DNA from: CAYWVO01 sp964461835
GTDB taxonomy: Bacteria > Zixibacteria > MSB-5A5 > WJJR01 > JAJRUJ01
Direction of reading: 5' to 3'
Assembly (NCBI GenBank): GCA_964461835.1
Contig: CAYWVO010000049.1
Coordinates: forward strand, 1 to 22,366
Length of the DNA stretch: 22,366 nucleotides
Shown: positions 14,899 to 22,366 of the stretch, piece after piece
How positions within the stretch are numbered: the first letter of the stretch is position 1
How the letters are laid out: every line of letters begins with the position of its first letter
Made by a program: the position numbers and the translations under genes
The notes under the pieces: model-generated
Seen by the model: the letters and a program-made list of their open reading frames with translations, nothing else
Database searches by the model: none
What the model was told of the DNA's origin: nothing

Positions 14899-14927
14899 TA
14901 TATACGCAGCAAACTGGTGCGGTGCAA
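14899..14927 (-). promoter_or_regulatory. Putative promoter of gcvPB
   Basis: On the minus strand TTGCAC (14927-14922), a 17-base spacer and TATATA (14904-14899) form a sigma70-like pair, with a weak -35 and a 4/6 -10. It lies in the 150-bp gap between the GH13 stop and gcvPB and would put the palindrome at 14800-14849 in the leader. No glycine riboswitch was recognised in this gap. Confidence 0.35.
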
Positions 14928-14960
14928 GCGGGTGAAACAGGGGATTGACATAGCGGCCGA

Positions 14961-17900
14961 TCACGATTTCAAGCGGGTGATTATTTGATCCACTTGGTAC
15001 GAGGCCTCTTCGGCGGCATCCAGGATTGTCTGCGTATGGTCGGCGAGCGGATGGACTTTGCTTCCGCCCGCGGCACGAATTCGCACCGTCAAGGCCACTG
15101 CGCAGGCGAGAATAAATGTATGCAGGCGTTCCCTGTTTAACCAGAGAACATCATCGTATTCATTCACTTGCAGATACTCGGCGATTGCGGGAGTGTTGAA
15201 CATTTGATTCAGCCATCGGCCAAGTTTTATCAGGTGGTGATCCGCAGTTTGTGCTGACGCTTCCAGCAGGGCGGTGAGGAACATGGTATCGATATAGGAA
15301 TCGTGTTCGCTTCTGCCGGTGGAGATGAACGCCAACCTGATTTGTTTGGGCAGCAGCCAGCGGTAATACGGATTCGACTGCTTCTGGACTTCCTGATCCT
15401 CCGGCGCGGTTGGTTGAAAGCTCCACAAGTTTCGACAAATGCACCAGAGGTAGCGAATCGGCAGGCCAATTGCGGCCACAAAGCGCGCCTTATTTTCGGG
15501 AGACAACCAACGCTCTTCCGGCATCTCGGCCAGGAATTCCTCCAGGGTAAAATGTTTGAGTTCTTTTTCGATGCGGGATATCGTATCGGCTAAATTCAGC
15601 GCAACGCCGGAATAGGTGATCGCTGCCTGATAAAATTCTCCCACTAATCGGGTCGTATCCTCCGGGATTTTCCCGTCACGGAGAGTATGCATTCTTTCCG
15701 GCTCGATGAGTTTGCGGAACGGGATCAACACCGGGTCCAGAAGCATCTCGCGATAGGCATCGTCGATGCTGGGTACCGGAGCGCCGTTGAGGCGCTGGGC
15801 CAGGGTCGCCCAGCTCCCGTCTTGATCGTGATGTTCGCGAAAATCCAAAAAGGCATGATATTGATATCCGCCGAGTTCGGCAAAGATACCATCTGCGCTG
15901 AGCTGTGCGCCGGAACGGAGGTATTCCTGGTGATCGCGGTGGTCACGGAACGAATACCAGACGTTAGCGTCGATCTTCAGGGCCAGCGCTTCACCCAGTG
16001 TGCGGCGGACAAAATTTGTCTCCTCGGCGCTGCCGGTATTGATCGCGGTCGAGCGTTTGATTTGCCCGCGGGTGGAATTATAGGCGTTGTTATAGAGGAT
16101 GACGCCGCGCTCCTGGCCGACCCGGTTGGAGTAGGCGAAGACATTTTCATCGACCCAACCGTCCGGGGTCACGAAATCATACAGCGCAAAATTCGCCGCA
16201 CCGCTGAAGAGGTACCGGCGCCGCATCAAGGGAAAGATTTCCCGTTCGTGGCGGCGAACCATGTCCTCATCTGGTTGTTCGTCCCAGTACGCACGGCGGT
16301 ACTCCATGCCGTACTTTTCGGTCAAGCCTTCGATTTGGCCGTGGCCGAACATCGGCAATCCCGGCATGGTGACCATCATTAACGCCACGCCAAAATATTT
16401 ATCCCCGGTGCCGAACTGCGCGATGGCTGTTTCTTCATCCGGGTTATTCATAAAATTCACGAAGCGCTTGAGGACTTCCGGGCTGAACTCCAGCACGTTT
16501 TTCACGGTGAGGCGATACTTACTGTTGTCCTCCATCTTTAACATGTTCATGAAGGCGCTGTTGTAAACACGATGCATGCCGAGTGTACGAACGAAATACC
16601 CCTCCATCAGCCAGAACGCCTCGGCCAACAGCAGGGTATCGGGCACTTCGGTGGCGACGCGTTCGACCACTTCGCGCCAGAATTCCTCCGGCATGTGTTT
16701 GTCGAATTCGTCGCGGGTCATGCCGAACTCCGCGCGGGAAGGTATTGATCCACCGTCCCCCGGCTTGGGGAACCAGAGTCGCTGGTAATGTTTTTTGGCC
16801 AGGGTCATGGCGGCGTCGAACCGGATGATGGGAAATTGCCGGGCGACATGAACAATTGTCTGAATCACCGCTTCACGCACCTCCGGATTGAGGAAATTTA
16901 GCTGAGCGGTGTCGTTCCATGGCATATTGGTGCCGTCATTGCCGTGGTAGATAAATTTGGCGTCGCCCGTCCATTTATCGATGCGCTTGAAGACCACTGC
17001 GGCGTCGCGATGTTCCCAGTACCCATCCTCGATTTGCAGCACCACGCGATCATCCTCCGATACATCCACGCCGGTATATTGATACCAGGGGTAGGGGGGA
17101 TGGTCTCCCTGGAGGAACCAGTCCGGGTGTTCGATTACCCATTTGGAATATATTCCCATGTGGTTGGGTACCATGTCGCTGGCCAGGCGGATACCGCGTT
17201 GCAGCGCCCGATCGCGCAAATTGTGGTATGCGTCCTCACCGCCGAGTTCGTCGGCGATGACATAGTCATAGACTGAGTACGCCGAGGGTGCCGCTTCCGG
17301 GTTGCCCATGATTTGTTTGATTTTTTGGCTGGCGGGCGAACGCTGCCAGACACCAATCAGCCAGAGGCCGCTAAAGCCCCAGCGAGCGAGTAGATCAAGT
17401 TCCTCGTCGGGGATTTCATCCAACTGTTTTATATGACGCTGGTATTTTCTGGAGAGCTGATCGAGCCAGATATAAATCGATTTAGCGATAAGAACAACGT
17501 TGGACATCCAGTCGGCATCATGCGAGAACCGTTCCGGTTCATCCAATCCGCCGTATTCATCGCCATAGCCGGGACCGAAGCGTAGTGCTTCAATCGGGCC
17601 GGGGCCGAAACCGCGCATAGCGCGTTCTTCGCGAATGATGTCGGTGGCCAAGGTCAAGCGTTCCAGTAAGTCCGGTGGCAGAAACACGGCCCAATGTTCG
17701 CGCAGGTATTGCAGTTGGCCCTCCAGTGAATCAGGAGCGGCTTTCGCAGGAGCACCCAGGCATGCGATCAATGTCTCGCCGAGAGGATCGAACACCGGCT
17801 GCCGATCAAAGTATTCGTCCCAGGCGGAAATGTACGATTCAGCCGGCGCTTGTTCGCGGAATTTGTCGTCGGCGAATAACGCAGTGAATGGCCGGAATGC

Positions 17901-18425
17901 GGAATTCTGCAACGACAACGATAACAGCAGGATTTCGCCAATGACGGTATGACGGTTGGGGATGGTTAACACAGTCTGCTGCACGTAGTCATCAGCCGTC
18001 TGATTTTCCAGCATGGTGGTGCGGGGTGGAAATAAGTCGACGAATGCTTTTGCCGTATGATGTGGTTTGGCCGAGGGCCGATCGGTGTCAATCCACGATT
18101 GGCCGCTATCCAGTACTCCCGGGAATTGTTGCTGACAGTATAAATGGAACACGTAGCGCAGGATGTCGGTAATGACGCCGGCGGAGATTAAATCTCCCGG
18201 TTGAATCCAGGGGGTGGGACCGCCACCGGTGCCATGCCAGCGACCAAAGGAGACCGCCAGCCGCCGGACGGTCTGGGTGTCGGCGCCGCGGTCCCGCAGC
18301 GGCGTAGCGCCGACCAGGGTCCGGATATCCAGCGCATCCCAAAGTTCCTGCGTGAGATGAAAGCCGAAGGGGTAATGACGGCGGAGGATTTTTTCCAGGC
18401 GTTCTGTATCCATCAGACCTGCCAA
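14961..18425 (-). CDS. Large GH13 (alpha-amylase family) glycosidase or transferase
   Basis: This 1154-residue protein has a GH13 barrel flanked by two large unassigned regions. Conserved regions are DMVPNHM (417-423), RFDAAM with likely nucleophile D537, LLAEAFW with likely acid/base E602, and FMNNPDEE (658-665) retaining D663. In that last region the usual FxxNHD histidine is replaced by proline. The first about 330 residues and the last about 350 match no family I recognise; the C-terminal part is largely helical. No signal peptide is seen, so it is probably cytoplasmic and may act on storage alpha-glucan or maltose-type sugars. TTG 18425 has AAAGGA five bases upstream; ATG 18413 is the alternative. 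It starts nine bases after the DUF3467 gene, so the two form an operon. Confidence 0.85.
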   Translation of the reverse strand: MAGLMDTERLEKILRRHYPFGFHLTQELWDALDIRTLVGATPLRDRGADTQTVRRLAVSFGRWHGTGGGPTPWIQPGDLISAGVITDILRYVFHLYCQQQFPGVLDSGQSWIDTDRPSAKPHHTAKAFVDLFPPRTTMLENQTADDYVQQTVLTIPNRHTVIGEILLLSLSLQNSAFRPFTALFADDKFREQAPAESYISAWDEYFDRQPVFDPLGETLIACLGAPAKAAPDSLEGQLQYLREHWAVFLPPDLLERLTLATDIIREERAMRGFGPGPIEALRFGPGYGDEYGGLDEPERFSHDADWMSNVVLIAKSIYIWLDQLSRKYQRHIKQLDEIPDEELDLLARWGFSGLWLIGVWQRSPASQKIKQIMGNPEAAPSAYSVYDYVIADELGGEDAYHNLRDRALQRGIRLASDMVPNHMGIYSKWVIEHPDWFLQGDHPPYPWYQYTGVDVSEDDRVVLQIEDGYWEHRDAAVVFKRIDKWTGDAKFIYHGNDGTNMPWNDTAQLNFLNPEVREAVIQTIVHVARQFPIIRFDAAMTLAKKHYQRLWFPKPGDGGSIPSRAEFGMTRDEFDKHMPEEFWREVVERVATEVPDTLLLAEAFWLMEGYFVRTLGMHRVYNSAFMNMLKMEDNSKYRLTVKNVLEFSPEVLKRFVNFMNNPDEETAIAQFGTGDKYFGVALMMVTMPGLPMFGHGQIEGLTEKYGMEYRRAYWDEQPDEDMVRRHEREIFPLMRRRYLFSGAANFALYDFVTPDGWVDENVFAYSNRVGQERGVILYNNAYNSTRGQIKRSTAINTGSAEETNFVRRTLGEALALKIDANVWYSFRDHRDHQEYLRSGAQLSADGIFAELGGYQYHAFLDFREHHDQDGSWATLAQRLNGAPVPSIDDAYREMLLDPVLIPFRKLIEPERMHTLRDGKIPEDTTRLVGEFYQAAITYSGVALNLADTISRIEKELKHFTLEEFLAEMPEERWLSPENKARFVAAIGLPIRYLWCICRNLWSFQPTAPEDQEVQKQSNPYYRWLLPKQIRLAFISTGRSEHDSYIDTMFLTALLEASAQTADHHLIKLGRWLNQMFNTPAIAEYLQVNEYDDVLWLNRERLHTFILACAVALTVRIRAAGGSKVHPLADHTQTILDAAEEASYQVDQIITRLKS

Positions 18426-18434
18426 TGATGTCCT

Positions 18435-18740
18435 TTATTGCTCATCACGCCCGGCCTGGAAGCCGATGCTCTTTTCCGGTGATCCCGGCAATTTTATTTC
18501 CCCGTGTTGCTTCTCATATTTCTTGATGTTTTCCTCCAGCGCCCGGTGCAAGAGTTTGGCGTGCGCAGGCGTCATGATGATCCGTGAATACACCTTGGTT
18601 TTTTTGACCCCGGGAACGACCCGGGCAAAATCCAGTACCATTTCGTGCGGCGAATGGGCAATGAGTACCATGTTGGCGTAAGTGCCCTCGGATTCTTTGT
18701 CACCGAGTTCGACGTTGAGCTGTTGTTGCTTCATTTGCAT
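18435..18740 (-). CDS. DUF3467 family protein
   Basis: This 101-residue protein matches the pattern of DUF3467: an EGTYANMVLIAHSPHEMVLDFARVVPG stretch (residues about 18-44), then KVYSRIIMTPAHAKLLHRALEENIKKYEKQHG (49-80) and a short polar tail. Its function is not known. It is small, soluble and probably cytoplasmic. ATG 18740 is chosen because AAGGAGG lies six bases upstream; a second ATG follows at 18734. The gene is the first of the minus-strand group and is directly followed by the large GH13 gene, nine bases apart, so the two are probably co-expressed. Confidence 0.88.
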   Translation of the reverse strand: MQMKQQQLNVELGDKESEGTYANMVLIAHSPHEMVLDFARVVPGVKKTKVYSRIIMTPAHAKLLHRALEENIKKYEKQHGEIKLPGSPEKSIGFQAGRDEQ

Positions 18741-18768
18741 TTGGTTCCTCCTTGCGGAAAACATCCGC

Positions 18769-18797
18769 TATTAACTACATTGGGGCTCTGAAGTCAA
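18769..18797 (-). promoter_or_regulatory. Putative promoter of the DUF3467-GH13 operon
   Basis: On the minus strand TTGACT (18797-18792), a 17-base spacer and TTAATA (18774-18769) form a good -35 (5/6) and a weak -10. It lies in the 87-bp gap between divergent genes, just upstream of the strong ribosome-binding site of the DUF3467 gene. Confidence 0.35.
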
Positions 18798-18827
18798 CGG
18801 CGACGGCAATGGCGACGGAATGATTCG

Positions 18828-19829
18828 ATGACGACACCAACGCGTACCCGGTTACAGGGACTCTTTGACGGTTTTACGCAGGCACGCGTGTTAATTTTTG
18901 GCGATGCGATGCTGGACGAATACTGGTGGGGGTCGGTATCGCGGATTTCGCCGGAAGCCCCGGTGCCGGTGGTCAATGTAGATCGCACCGGCCACAAGCC
19001 CGGCGGGGCGGCAAACGTGGCGCTGAATGTCGCCGAACTCGGCGGATCGCCGCATCTCATCTCGTTGACCGGGAACGATGCGGGACGGGAGTTGTTGGTT
19101 GCGGCTTTGGAGCAGCGTGATCTCACGACAAGTGGATTACTGATCGATACATTGCGCCCCACCACCCGCAAGACCAGGATTATCGCCCACAGCCAGCAGG
19201 TGGTGCGGGCGGATGCGGAATCATTGGACGAAGTCAATGGTGACAGCGCCGCGCGATTGTACGAGATATTCTCCGGAAAATTGGAGTACTGCCAGGGAGT
19301 GATTATCTCCGATTACGGCAAGGGGGTCATTACCAAAGACCTGGTTACGCGGGTGATCAATCGGGCGCGCGAGCAAGGCAAATTTGTGGTCGTGGATCCC
19401 AAAGACACGCATTTCTTCAATTACCAGGGAGTGACCACACTGACACCCAACCACCACGAGGCCGGCTTTGTGGCGGGTCGACGGATTGTCAATGATACGG
19501 TCTTGCGCGAAGTGGGATTCGAATTGCTGGAGCGTTTACAGACTGATTCGCTGTTGATTACCCGCGGTGAGCAGGGAATGTCACTGTTTGAACCCGACGG
19601 CGAGATTACCCATTTCCCCACGCGGGCGACACAGGTGTTTGATGTTACCGGTGCCGGTGACACAGTGATCTCCACAGTGGCGATGGTGCTGGCGGCGGGC
19701 GGCACGATCAAAGAAGCGGCGTACATTGCCAATTTTGCCGCCGGGCTGGTGATTCGGGAAATCGGCACCGCGCAGACCACCCAGGCGGCGTTATCCGAGA
19801 CAGTGTTAGCGGCCGTGGGAAACGAATGA
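18828..19829 (+). CDS. rfaE1: D-glycero-beta-D-manno-heptose-7-phosphate kinase (HldE N-terminal type)
   Basis: This 333-residue PfkB-family sugar kinase phosphorylates heptose 7-phosphate at C1 on the way to ADP-heptose for lipopolysaccharide. It shows VLIFGDAMLDEYWWG (22-36), RISPEAPVPVV (39-49), HKPGGAANVALN (56-67) and the C-terminal DVTGAGDT (272-279) with the catalytic aspartate D278. The kinase and adenylyltransferase, fused as HldE in enterobacteria, are separate genes here. The stop codon overlaps the start of the adenylyltransferase gene by four bases (ATGA), which implies translational coupling. Upstream ribosome-binding sequence is weak (ACGGAA). Confidence 0.93.
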   Translation: MTTPTRTRLQGLFDGFTQARVLIFGDAMLDEYWWGSVSRISPEAPVPVVNVDRTGHKPGGAANVALNVAELGGSPHLISLTGNDAGRELLVAALEQRDLTTSGLLIDTLRPTTRKTRIIAHSQQVVRADAESLDEVNGDSAARLYEIFSGKLEYCQGVIISDYGKGVITKDLVTRVINRAREQGKFVVVDPKDTHFFNYQGVTTLTPNHHEAGFVAGRRIVNDTVLREVGFELLERLQTDSLLITRGEQGMSLFEPDGEITHFPTRATQVFDVTGAGDTVISTVAMVLAAGGTIKEAAYIANFAAGLVIREIGTAQTTQAALSETVLAAVGNE

Positions 19830-20314
19830 GTCGGGCCAAACAAAAAATCCTCACCCCGGAATCGCTCAAACGCCGACGGGCAGCCTGGCGACGGTCAAAG
19901 AAAACGGTCGTATTTACGAACGGGATCTTCGATATCCTGCATCGCGGGCATGTGGAGTATCTCGCGCAGGCGCGGAGCTATGGTGATATTTTAGTGGTTG
20001 GCGTGAACACCGATGCCTCAACCCGGAAATTGAAAGGACCAAGCCGGCCGATCAATCCGCAGGCCGATCGTTTGGCGGTTTTAATAGCATTGGAGAAAGT
20101 CGATTACGCGGTGTCCTTTGGCGAATCAACACCGCTTAAGGTTATCGAAGCTCTTAAGCCGGATGTGCTGGTGAAAGGCGCCGAGTACCGCAAGGATGAA
20201 ATTGTCGGGGCGGCGGAGGTGGAATCGTGGGGCGGACGGGTGATTCGCGTGCGGATGCGGCCCCGCAATAGCACGACGGCAATCATCAATCGCATCAAGC
20301 AGTTACCGAGTTGA
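19826..20314 (+). CDS. rfaE2: D-glycero-beta-D-manno-heptose-1-phosphate adenylyltransferase (HldE C-terminal type)
   Basis: This 162-residue cytidylyltransferase-like enzyme converts heptose 1-phosphate and ATP to ADP-heptose. The nucleotide-binding signature is FTNGIFDILHRGHVEYL with HxGH at 39-42. It also has GVNTDASTRKLKGPSRPI (59-76), a motif of this subfamily, and the ending RPRNSTTAIINRI. Its length fits the stand-alone enzyme. It overlaps rfaE1 by four bases, so the two act as one unit. A terminator-like hairpin lies downstream at 20435-20465. Confidence 0.94.
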   Translation: MSRAKQKILTPESLKRRRAAWRRSKKTVVFTNGIFDILHRGHVEYLAQARSYGDILVVGVNTDASTRKLKGPSRPINPQADRLAVLIALEKVDYAVSFGESTPLKVIEALKPDVLVKGAEYRKDEIVGAAEVESWGGRVIRVRMRPRNSTTAIINRIKQLPS

Positions 20315-20363
20315 GGGTACTCGTTTCTTGAAGCATTGCATTATAGTCCGCGAGGCTTTTTTC

Positions 20364-20392
20364 TTGACCGCCCCGTACGAGTACGGTACTTT
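20364..20392 (+). promoter_or_regulatory. Weak promoter candidate before the M24 peptidase
   Basis: The sequence TTGACC (20364-20369), a 17-base spacer and TACTTT (20387-20392) resemble a sigma70 promoter with a good -35 and a poor -10. The spacer contains the palindrome CCGTAC-ga-GTACGG (20373-20386). A transcript from here would cross the hairpin at 20435-20465 before reaching the peptidase gene. Confidence 0.25.
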
Positions 20393-20434
20393 CAAGGCGT
20401 AAGACTGGGCGACGGCGCCGGGGGGTCAGCTGTC

Positions 20435-20465
20435 CCCACCCACTCTGTGGGCGGGTAATTTTTTT
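20435..20465 (+). terminator. Intrinsic terminator-like hairpin
   Basis: CCCACCCAC (20435-20443) pairs with GTGGGCGGG (20447-20455) around a TCT loop, with one A-C mismatch, and is followed by TAATTTTTTT. This has the form of a rho-independent terminator for rfaE1-rfaE2. Its T-tract ends at 20465, and the ribosome-binding site CGGAG of the next gene starts at the very next base. Confidence 0.6.
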
Positions 20466-20475
20466 CGGAGTAACG

Positions 20476-21561
20476 GTGAAGGCAACCAATTTTACGCGTC
20501 GATTAAACGCACTGCGCGAATCATTGAAGGAAGAAAACCTCGATGCGATGCTGGTCAGTCATCTGCCGCACGTGCGTTATCTCTCTGGTTACAGCGGCAG
20601 CAACGGACTGGTGCTCGTTACCGATAAGAATGCCTGGTTCTTCACCGATTTTCGCTACGCCGAACAGGCCAAAAAAGAGGTGAAGCGCGCGAAGATTGTC
20701 ACCGCCGAACGCGATATCTGGAAGAACCTGCCCAACATTGACGCCGCCAAAGCGCGACGAATCAAAATTGGCTTCCAGTCAGCGTATGTGAGCCACGCGC
20801 AATACGGCCAACTGCGTCACCTGTTGCCGACCGCGTTGCTCGCGGGCACGACCGAGATCATGGAGAAGTTGACCGCGGTGAAGGACGCCGACGAAATCGC
20901 CGCAATCAAAAAGGCGGCGCAGATCTCCGACCTCGGTTTCGAAAAGATCCTGGAGCATATTCGTCCCGGCGTGCGGGAATTCGAGGTGGCCGCCGAACTG
21001 GAATATATCATGCGCCAGGCCGGTTCGGAGAAGGCGGCGTTTGAGACGATTGTGGCGTCCGGCGCACGCGCCGCGCTGCCGCACGGGATCGCTTCGGGTA
21101 AAAAAATCGCCAAAGGGGACTTCGTCACCCTGGATTTCGGGGCGACCTATCACGGGTATGTATCGGACATCACCCGGACGGTGGTGGTGGGGAAACCGAC
21201 CGACCGGCAAAAAAAAGTCTACAATCTGGTCAAGAGGGCGCAAAAAAATGCTGTGAACCGAATGAAGGCCGGAATGGAGGCGAAAAAAGCTGACTCTTTG
21301 GCGCGCAATATGATAGAGCGGGCCGGACACGGCAAGCGGTTCGGGCACGGGCTCGGACACGGCATTGGGCTGTTTGTTCACGAATATCCCCGTCTCTCAG
21401 CGCAATCGCCTGACGTTTTGCGTCGTAACATGGTCGTTACTGTGGAACCGGGTATATATTTCCCCGGCTGGGGTGGGGTGCGGATTGAAGATGATGTCGT
21501 GGTCACCAACCGCGGCGTGAAGATATTGAACGAGGCCGAGCGAAACCTGATCAGCGTGTAG
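20476..21561 (+). CDS. Xaa-Pro aminopeptidase/dipeptidase (M24 family)
   Basis: This 361-residue metallopeptidase cleaves peptides next to proline. It has an N-terminal creatinase-like domain (HLPHVRYLSGYSGSNGLVLV near 29-48) and a C-terminal pita-bread domain with the five dinuclear metal ligands in order: D220 and D231 (VTLDFGATYHGYVSDITRT), H295 (HGLGHGIG), E324 (VEPGIY) and E338 (RIEDD). H203 (ALPHG) and H302 (VHE) are additional active-site histidines of the family. GTG 20476 is the start, with CGGAG five bases upstream. The order M24 peptidase then accB is common in bacteria, usually with efp between; efp is absent here. It is cytoplasmic. Confidence 0.94.
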   Translation: MKATNFTRRLNALRESLKEENLDAMLVSHLPHVRYLSGYSGSNGLVLVTDKNAWFFTDFRYAEQAKKEVKRAKIVTAERDIWKNLPNIDAAKARRIKIGFQSAYVSHAQYGQLRHLLPTALLAGTTEIMEKLTAVKDADEIAAIKKAAQISDLGFEKILEHIRPGVREFEVAAELEYIMRQAGSEKAAFETIVASGARAALPHGIASGKKIAKGDFVTLDFGATYHGYVSDITRTVVVGKPTDRQKKVYNLVKRAQKNAVNRMKAGMEAKKADSLARNMIERAGHGKRFGHGLGHGIGLFVHEYPRLSAQSPDVLRRNMVVTVEPGIYFPGWGGVRIEDDVVVTNRGVKILNEAERNLISV

Positions 21562-21613
21562 CCCTTACTGTTCTTTTTGATCACGTTCGGTCCTGGGGGC
21601 AAGGAGTGGAGTC

Positions 21614-22084
21614 ATGAAAGAATCCACAATCCGCCGACTGATCCAAATCGTTGAAGAGAGCGAGATCGAAACGCTCGAGGTTACCCGCTTTTTCCGCAAG
21701 ATTAAGATCACCAAGCGCCTGAACAATCACAACGGCAGCGGCGACCCGTCCACGATCGTGGTCGAGCCAAACGCAGCGAAGACTTCCCCGTCCCGCGTGG
21801 AGCAGACGGCCGAACCGGAGCCGGCAGAGGACACGTCTAATCTGCTGGAAATCACCGCGCCGATGGTGGGGACGTTTTACCGGGCGCCGGCGCCGGACGC
21901 CGATCCGTTTGTGGATGTCGGCGACCGCGTGAAACCGGGGGAGACTGTGTGTATTGTGGAGGCGATGAAACTGATGAATGATATCGAGGCGGAAGTCGCC
22001 GGAGTGATCAAAAAGATCAATGTCGAGAACGCGCAGCCGGTCGAGTATGGCCAGGTGTTGTTTGTGATCGACCCGGACGGCTGA
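21614..22084 (+). CDS. accB: Acetyl-CoA carboxylase biotin carboxyl carrier protein
   Basis: This 156-residue protein carries the biotin of acetyl-CoA carboxylase, the first step of fatty acid synthesis. The N-terminal region (residues 1-36) is followed by a Pro/Ala/Glu-rich linker (about 37-75). The biotinyl domain follows, with APMVGTFYRAPAPDADPFV and the biotin acceptor K119 in VEAMKLMNDI. The thumb-like APxxDAxPFV insertion is a mark of true AccB. AAGGAGTGGAGTC precedes ATG 21614. The gene lies 52 bp after the M24 peptidase with no hairpin between, so the two are probably co-transcribed. A terminator follows 30 bp after its stop codon, and accC does not immediately follow. Confidence 0.95.
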   Translation: MKESTIRRLIQIVEESEIETLEVTRFFRKIKITKRLNNHNGSGDPSTIVVEPNAAKTSPSRVEQTAEPEPAEDTSNLLEITAPMVGTFYRAPAPDADPFVDVGDRVKPGETVCIVEAMKLMNDIEAEVAGVIKKINVENAQPVEYGQVLFVIDPDG

Positions 22085-22114
22085 TCTGAGTGCGATGGCG
22101 GGGATTGAGGATTG

Positions 22115-22144
22115 CGGCGGGCGCTGGATGGTGCCCGCCGTTTT
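22115..22144 (+). terminator. Intrinsic terminator after accB
   Basis: The perfect 8-bp stem CGGCGGGC (22115-22122) with GCCCGCCG (22133-22140) encloses a 10-base loop and is followed by TTTT. It starts 30 bp after the accB stop codon and would end the M24 peptidase-accB transcript. Confidence 0.7.
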
Positions 22145-22186
22145 GTATGTGGGGAAAATGTGGGCGGCAGACGTCTCACAGCGTGG

Positions 22187-22366
22187 CCCGGACATTTGTC
22201 CGGGTTTCCAGGACTGATGGAACATTGTTTGAAACCCTGACGAACGTCAGGGCCACCCTGGATGATGTGGGCGGGAGACCGCCCGTTTACCCGCCCCATG
22301 CCCGTTAGCAGAATCACCCCACCTGTCACCCAGCGCTTGCCCGCCTTCGGAGGACAGGCTGGGGTC
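22187..22366. repeat. Cluster of palindromic repeats at the right edge
   Basis: At least four hairpins lie in about 180 bp. They are CCCGGAC-attt-GTCCGGG (22187-22204), CCCTGAC-gaac-GTCAGGG (22235-22252), GGGCGG-gaga-CCGCCC (22269-22284), and an outer pairing of ACCCAGC (22328-22334) with GCTGGGGT (22358-22365) at the edge. GGGTTTC (22202-22208) and GAAACCC (22231-22237) could also pair. No coding frame with protein features is seen. The cluster may continue beyond the window. Confidence 0.6.

Noticed and set aside
14850..14960. Glycine riboswitch upstream of gcvPB
   Set aside because: The gap is short and I could not find the conserved core or tandem aptamer layout.
15687..16382. Long plus-strand open frame of 231 codons
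   Set aside because: It is antisense to the GH13 gene, whose frame carries the conserved catalytic regions; GC-rich codon use leaves such shadow frames open.
20779..21381. Minus-strand open frame of 200 codons
   Set aside because: It is antisense to the M24 peptidase with intact metal ligands and has no recognisable features.

Overview
The window looks like a chromosomal segment of a Gram-negative bacterium with a moderately high GC content. Three things point to an outer membrane: split heptose kinase/adenylyltransferase genes (rfaE1, rfaE2), a signal-peptide-bearing outer-membrane barrel protein ending in phenylalanine, and a secreted beta-helix protein. An archaeal-type phosphoglycerate mutase (apgM), a two-subunit-type glycine dehydrogenase (gcvPB), a DUF3467 protein and many palindromic intergenic repeats would fit an uncultivated FCB-group-like or Zixibacteria-like lineage. 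That placement is an inference from memory of such genomes and was not tested. No rRNA, tRNA, CRISPR array, transposase, integrase or phage gene was seen.

Layout. (1) 1-263: repeat-bearing edge with two tandem hairpins. (2) 264-3115, minus strand: an MmgE/PrpD protein downstream of dihydrolipoyl dehydrogenase (lpdA). (3) 3116-4895: a FemAB/GNAT-like acyltransferase gene (3476-4516) whose two flanking intergenic regions carry copies of the same structured element, each just downstream of a promoter-like sequence. (4) 4896-8120, plus strand: a probable zinc/manganese acquisition cluster made of a small His/Cys membrane protein, a His/Glu-rich outer-membrane barrel, a ZnuA/TroA-type binding protein and a ZnuB-type permease, with no ATPase gene alongside. 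(5) 8214-11684, plus strand: apgM, a secreted beta-helix protein and an ADP-ribosylglycohydrolase. (6) 11703-11747: a long hairpin between convergent genes. (7) 11785-18740, minus strand, in transcription order: DUF3467 protein, an 1154-residue GH13 protein, gcvPB, and a fused double ATPase of the energy-coupling-factor (CbiO/EcfA) type. (8) 18828-22084, plus strand: rfaE1-rfaE2 (4-bp overlap), an M24 Xaa-Pro peptidase and accB. (9) 22085-22366: a terminator-like hairpin after accB, then a cluster of palindromes to the edge.

How the genes may work together. The clearest functional unit is the metal locus. I infer that the barrel passes or concentrates metal at the outer membrane, the small protein acts at the inner membrane, and the binding protein and permease complete import using an ATPase encoded elsewhere. 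The second point of interest is the pair of conserved elements with terminal inverted repeats and an identical inner hairpin, placed in the presumed 5' leaders of the acyltransferase gene and of the metal cluster. They could be non-autonomous mobile elements or structured leader RNAs. Most other genes are housekeeping, but several are separated from their usual partners: gcvPB from gcvPA, the double ATPase from its T and S components, and accB from accC.
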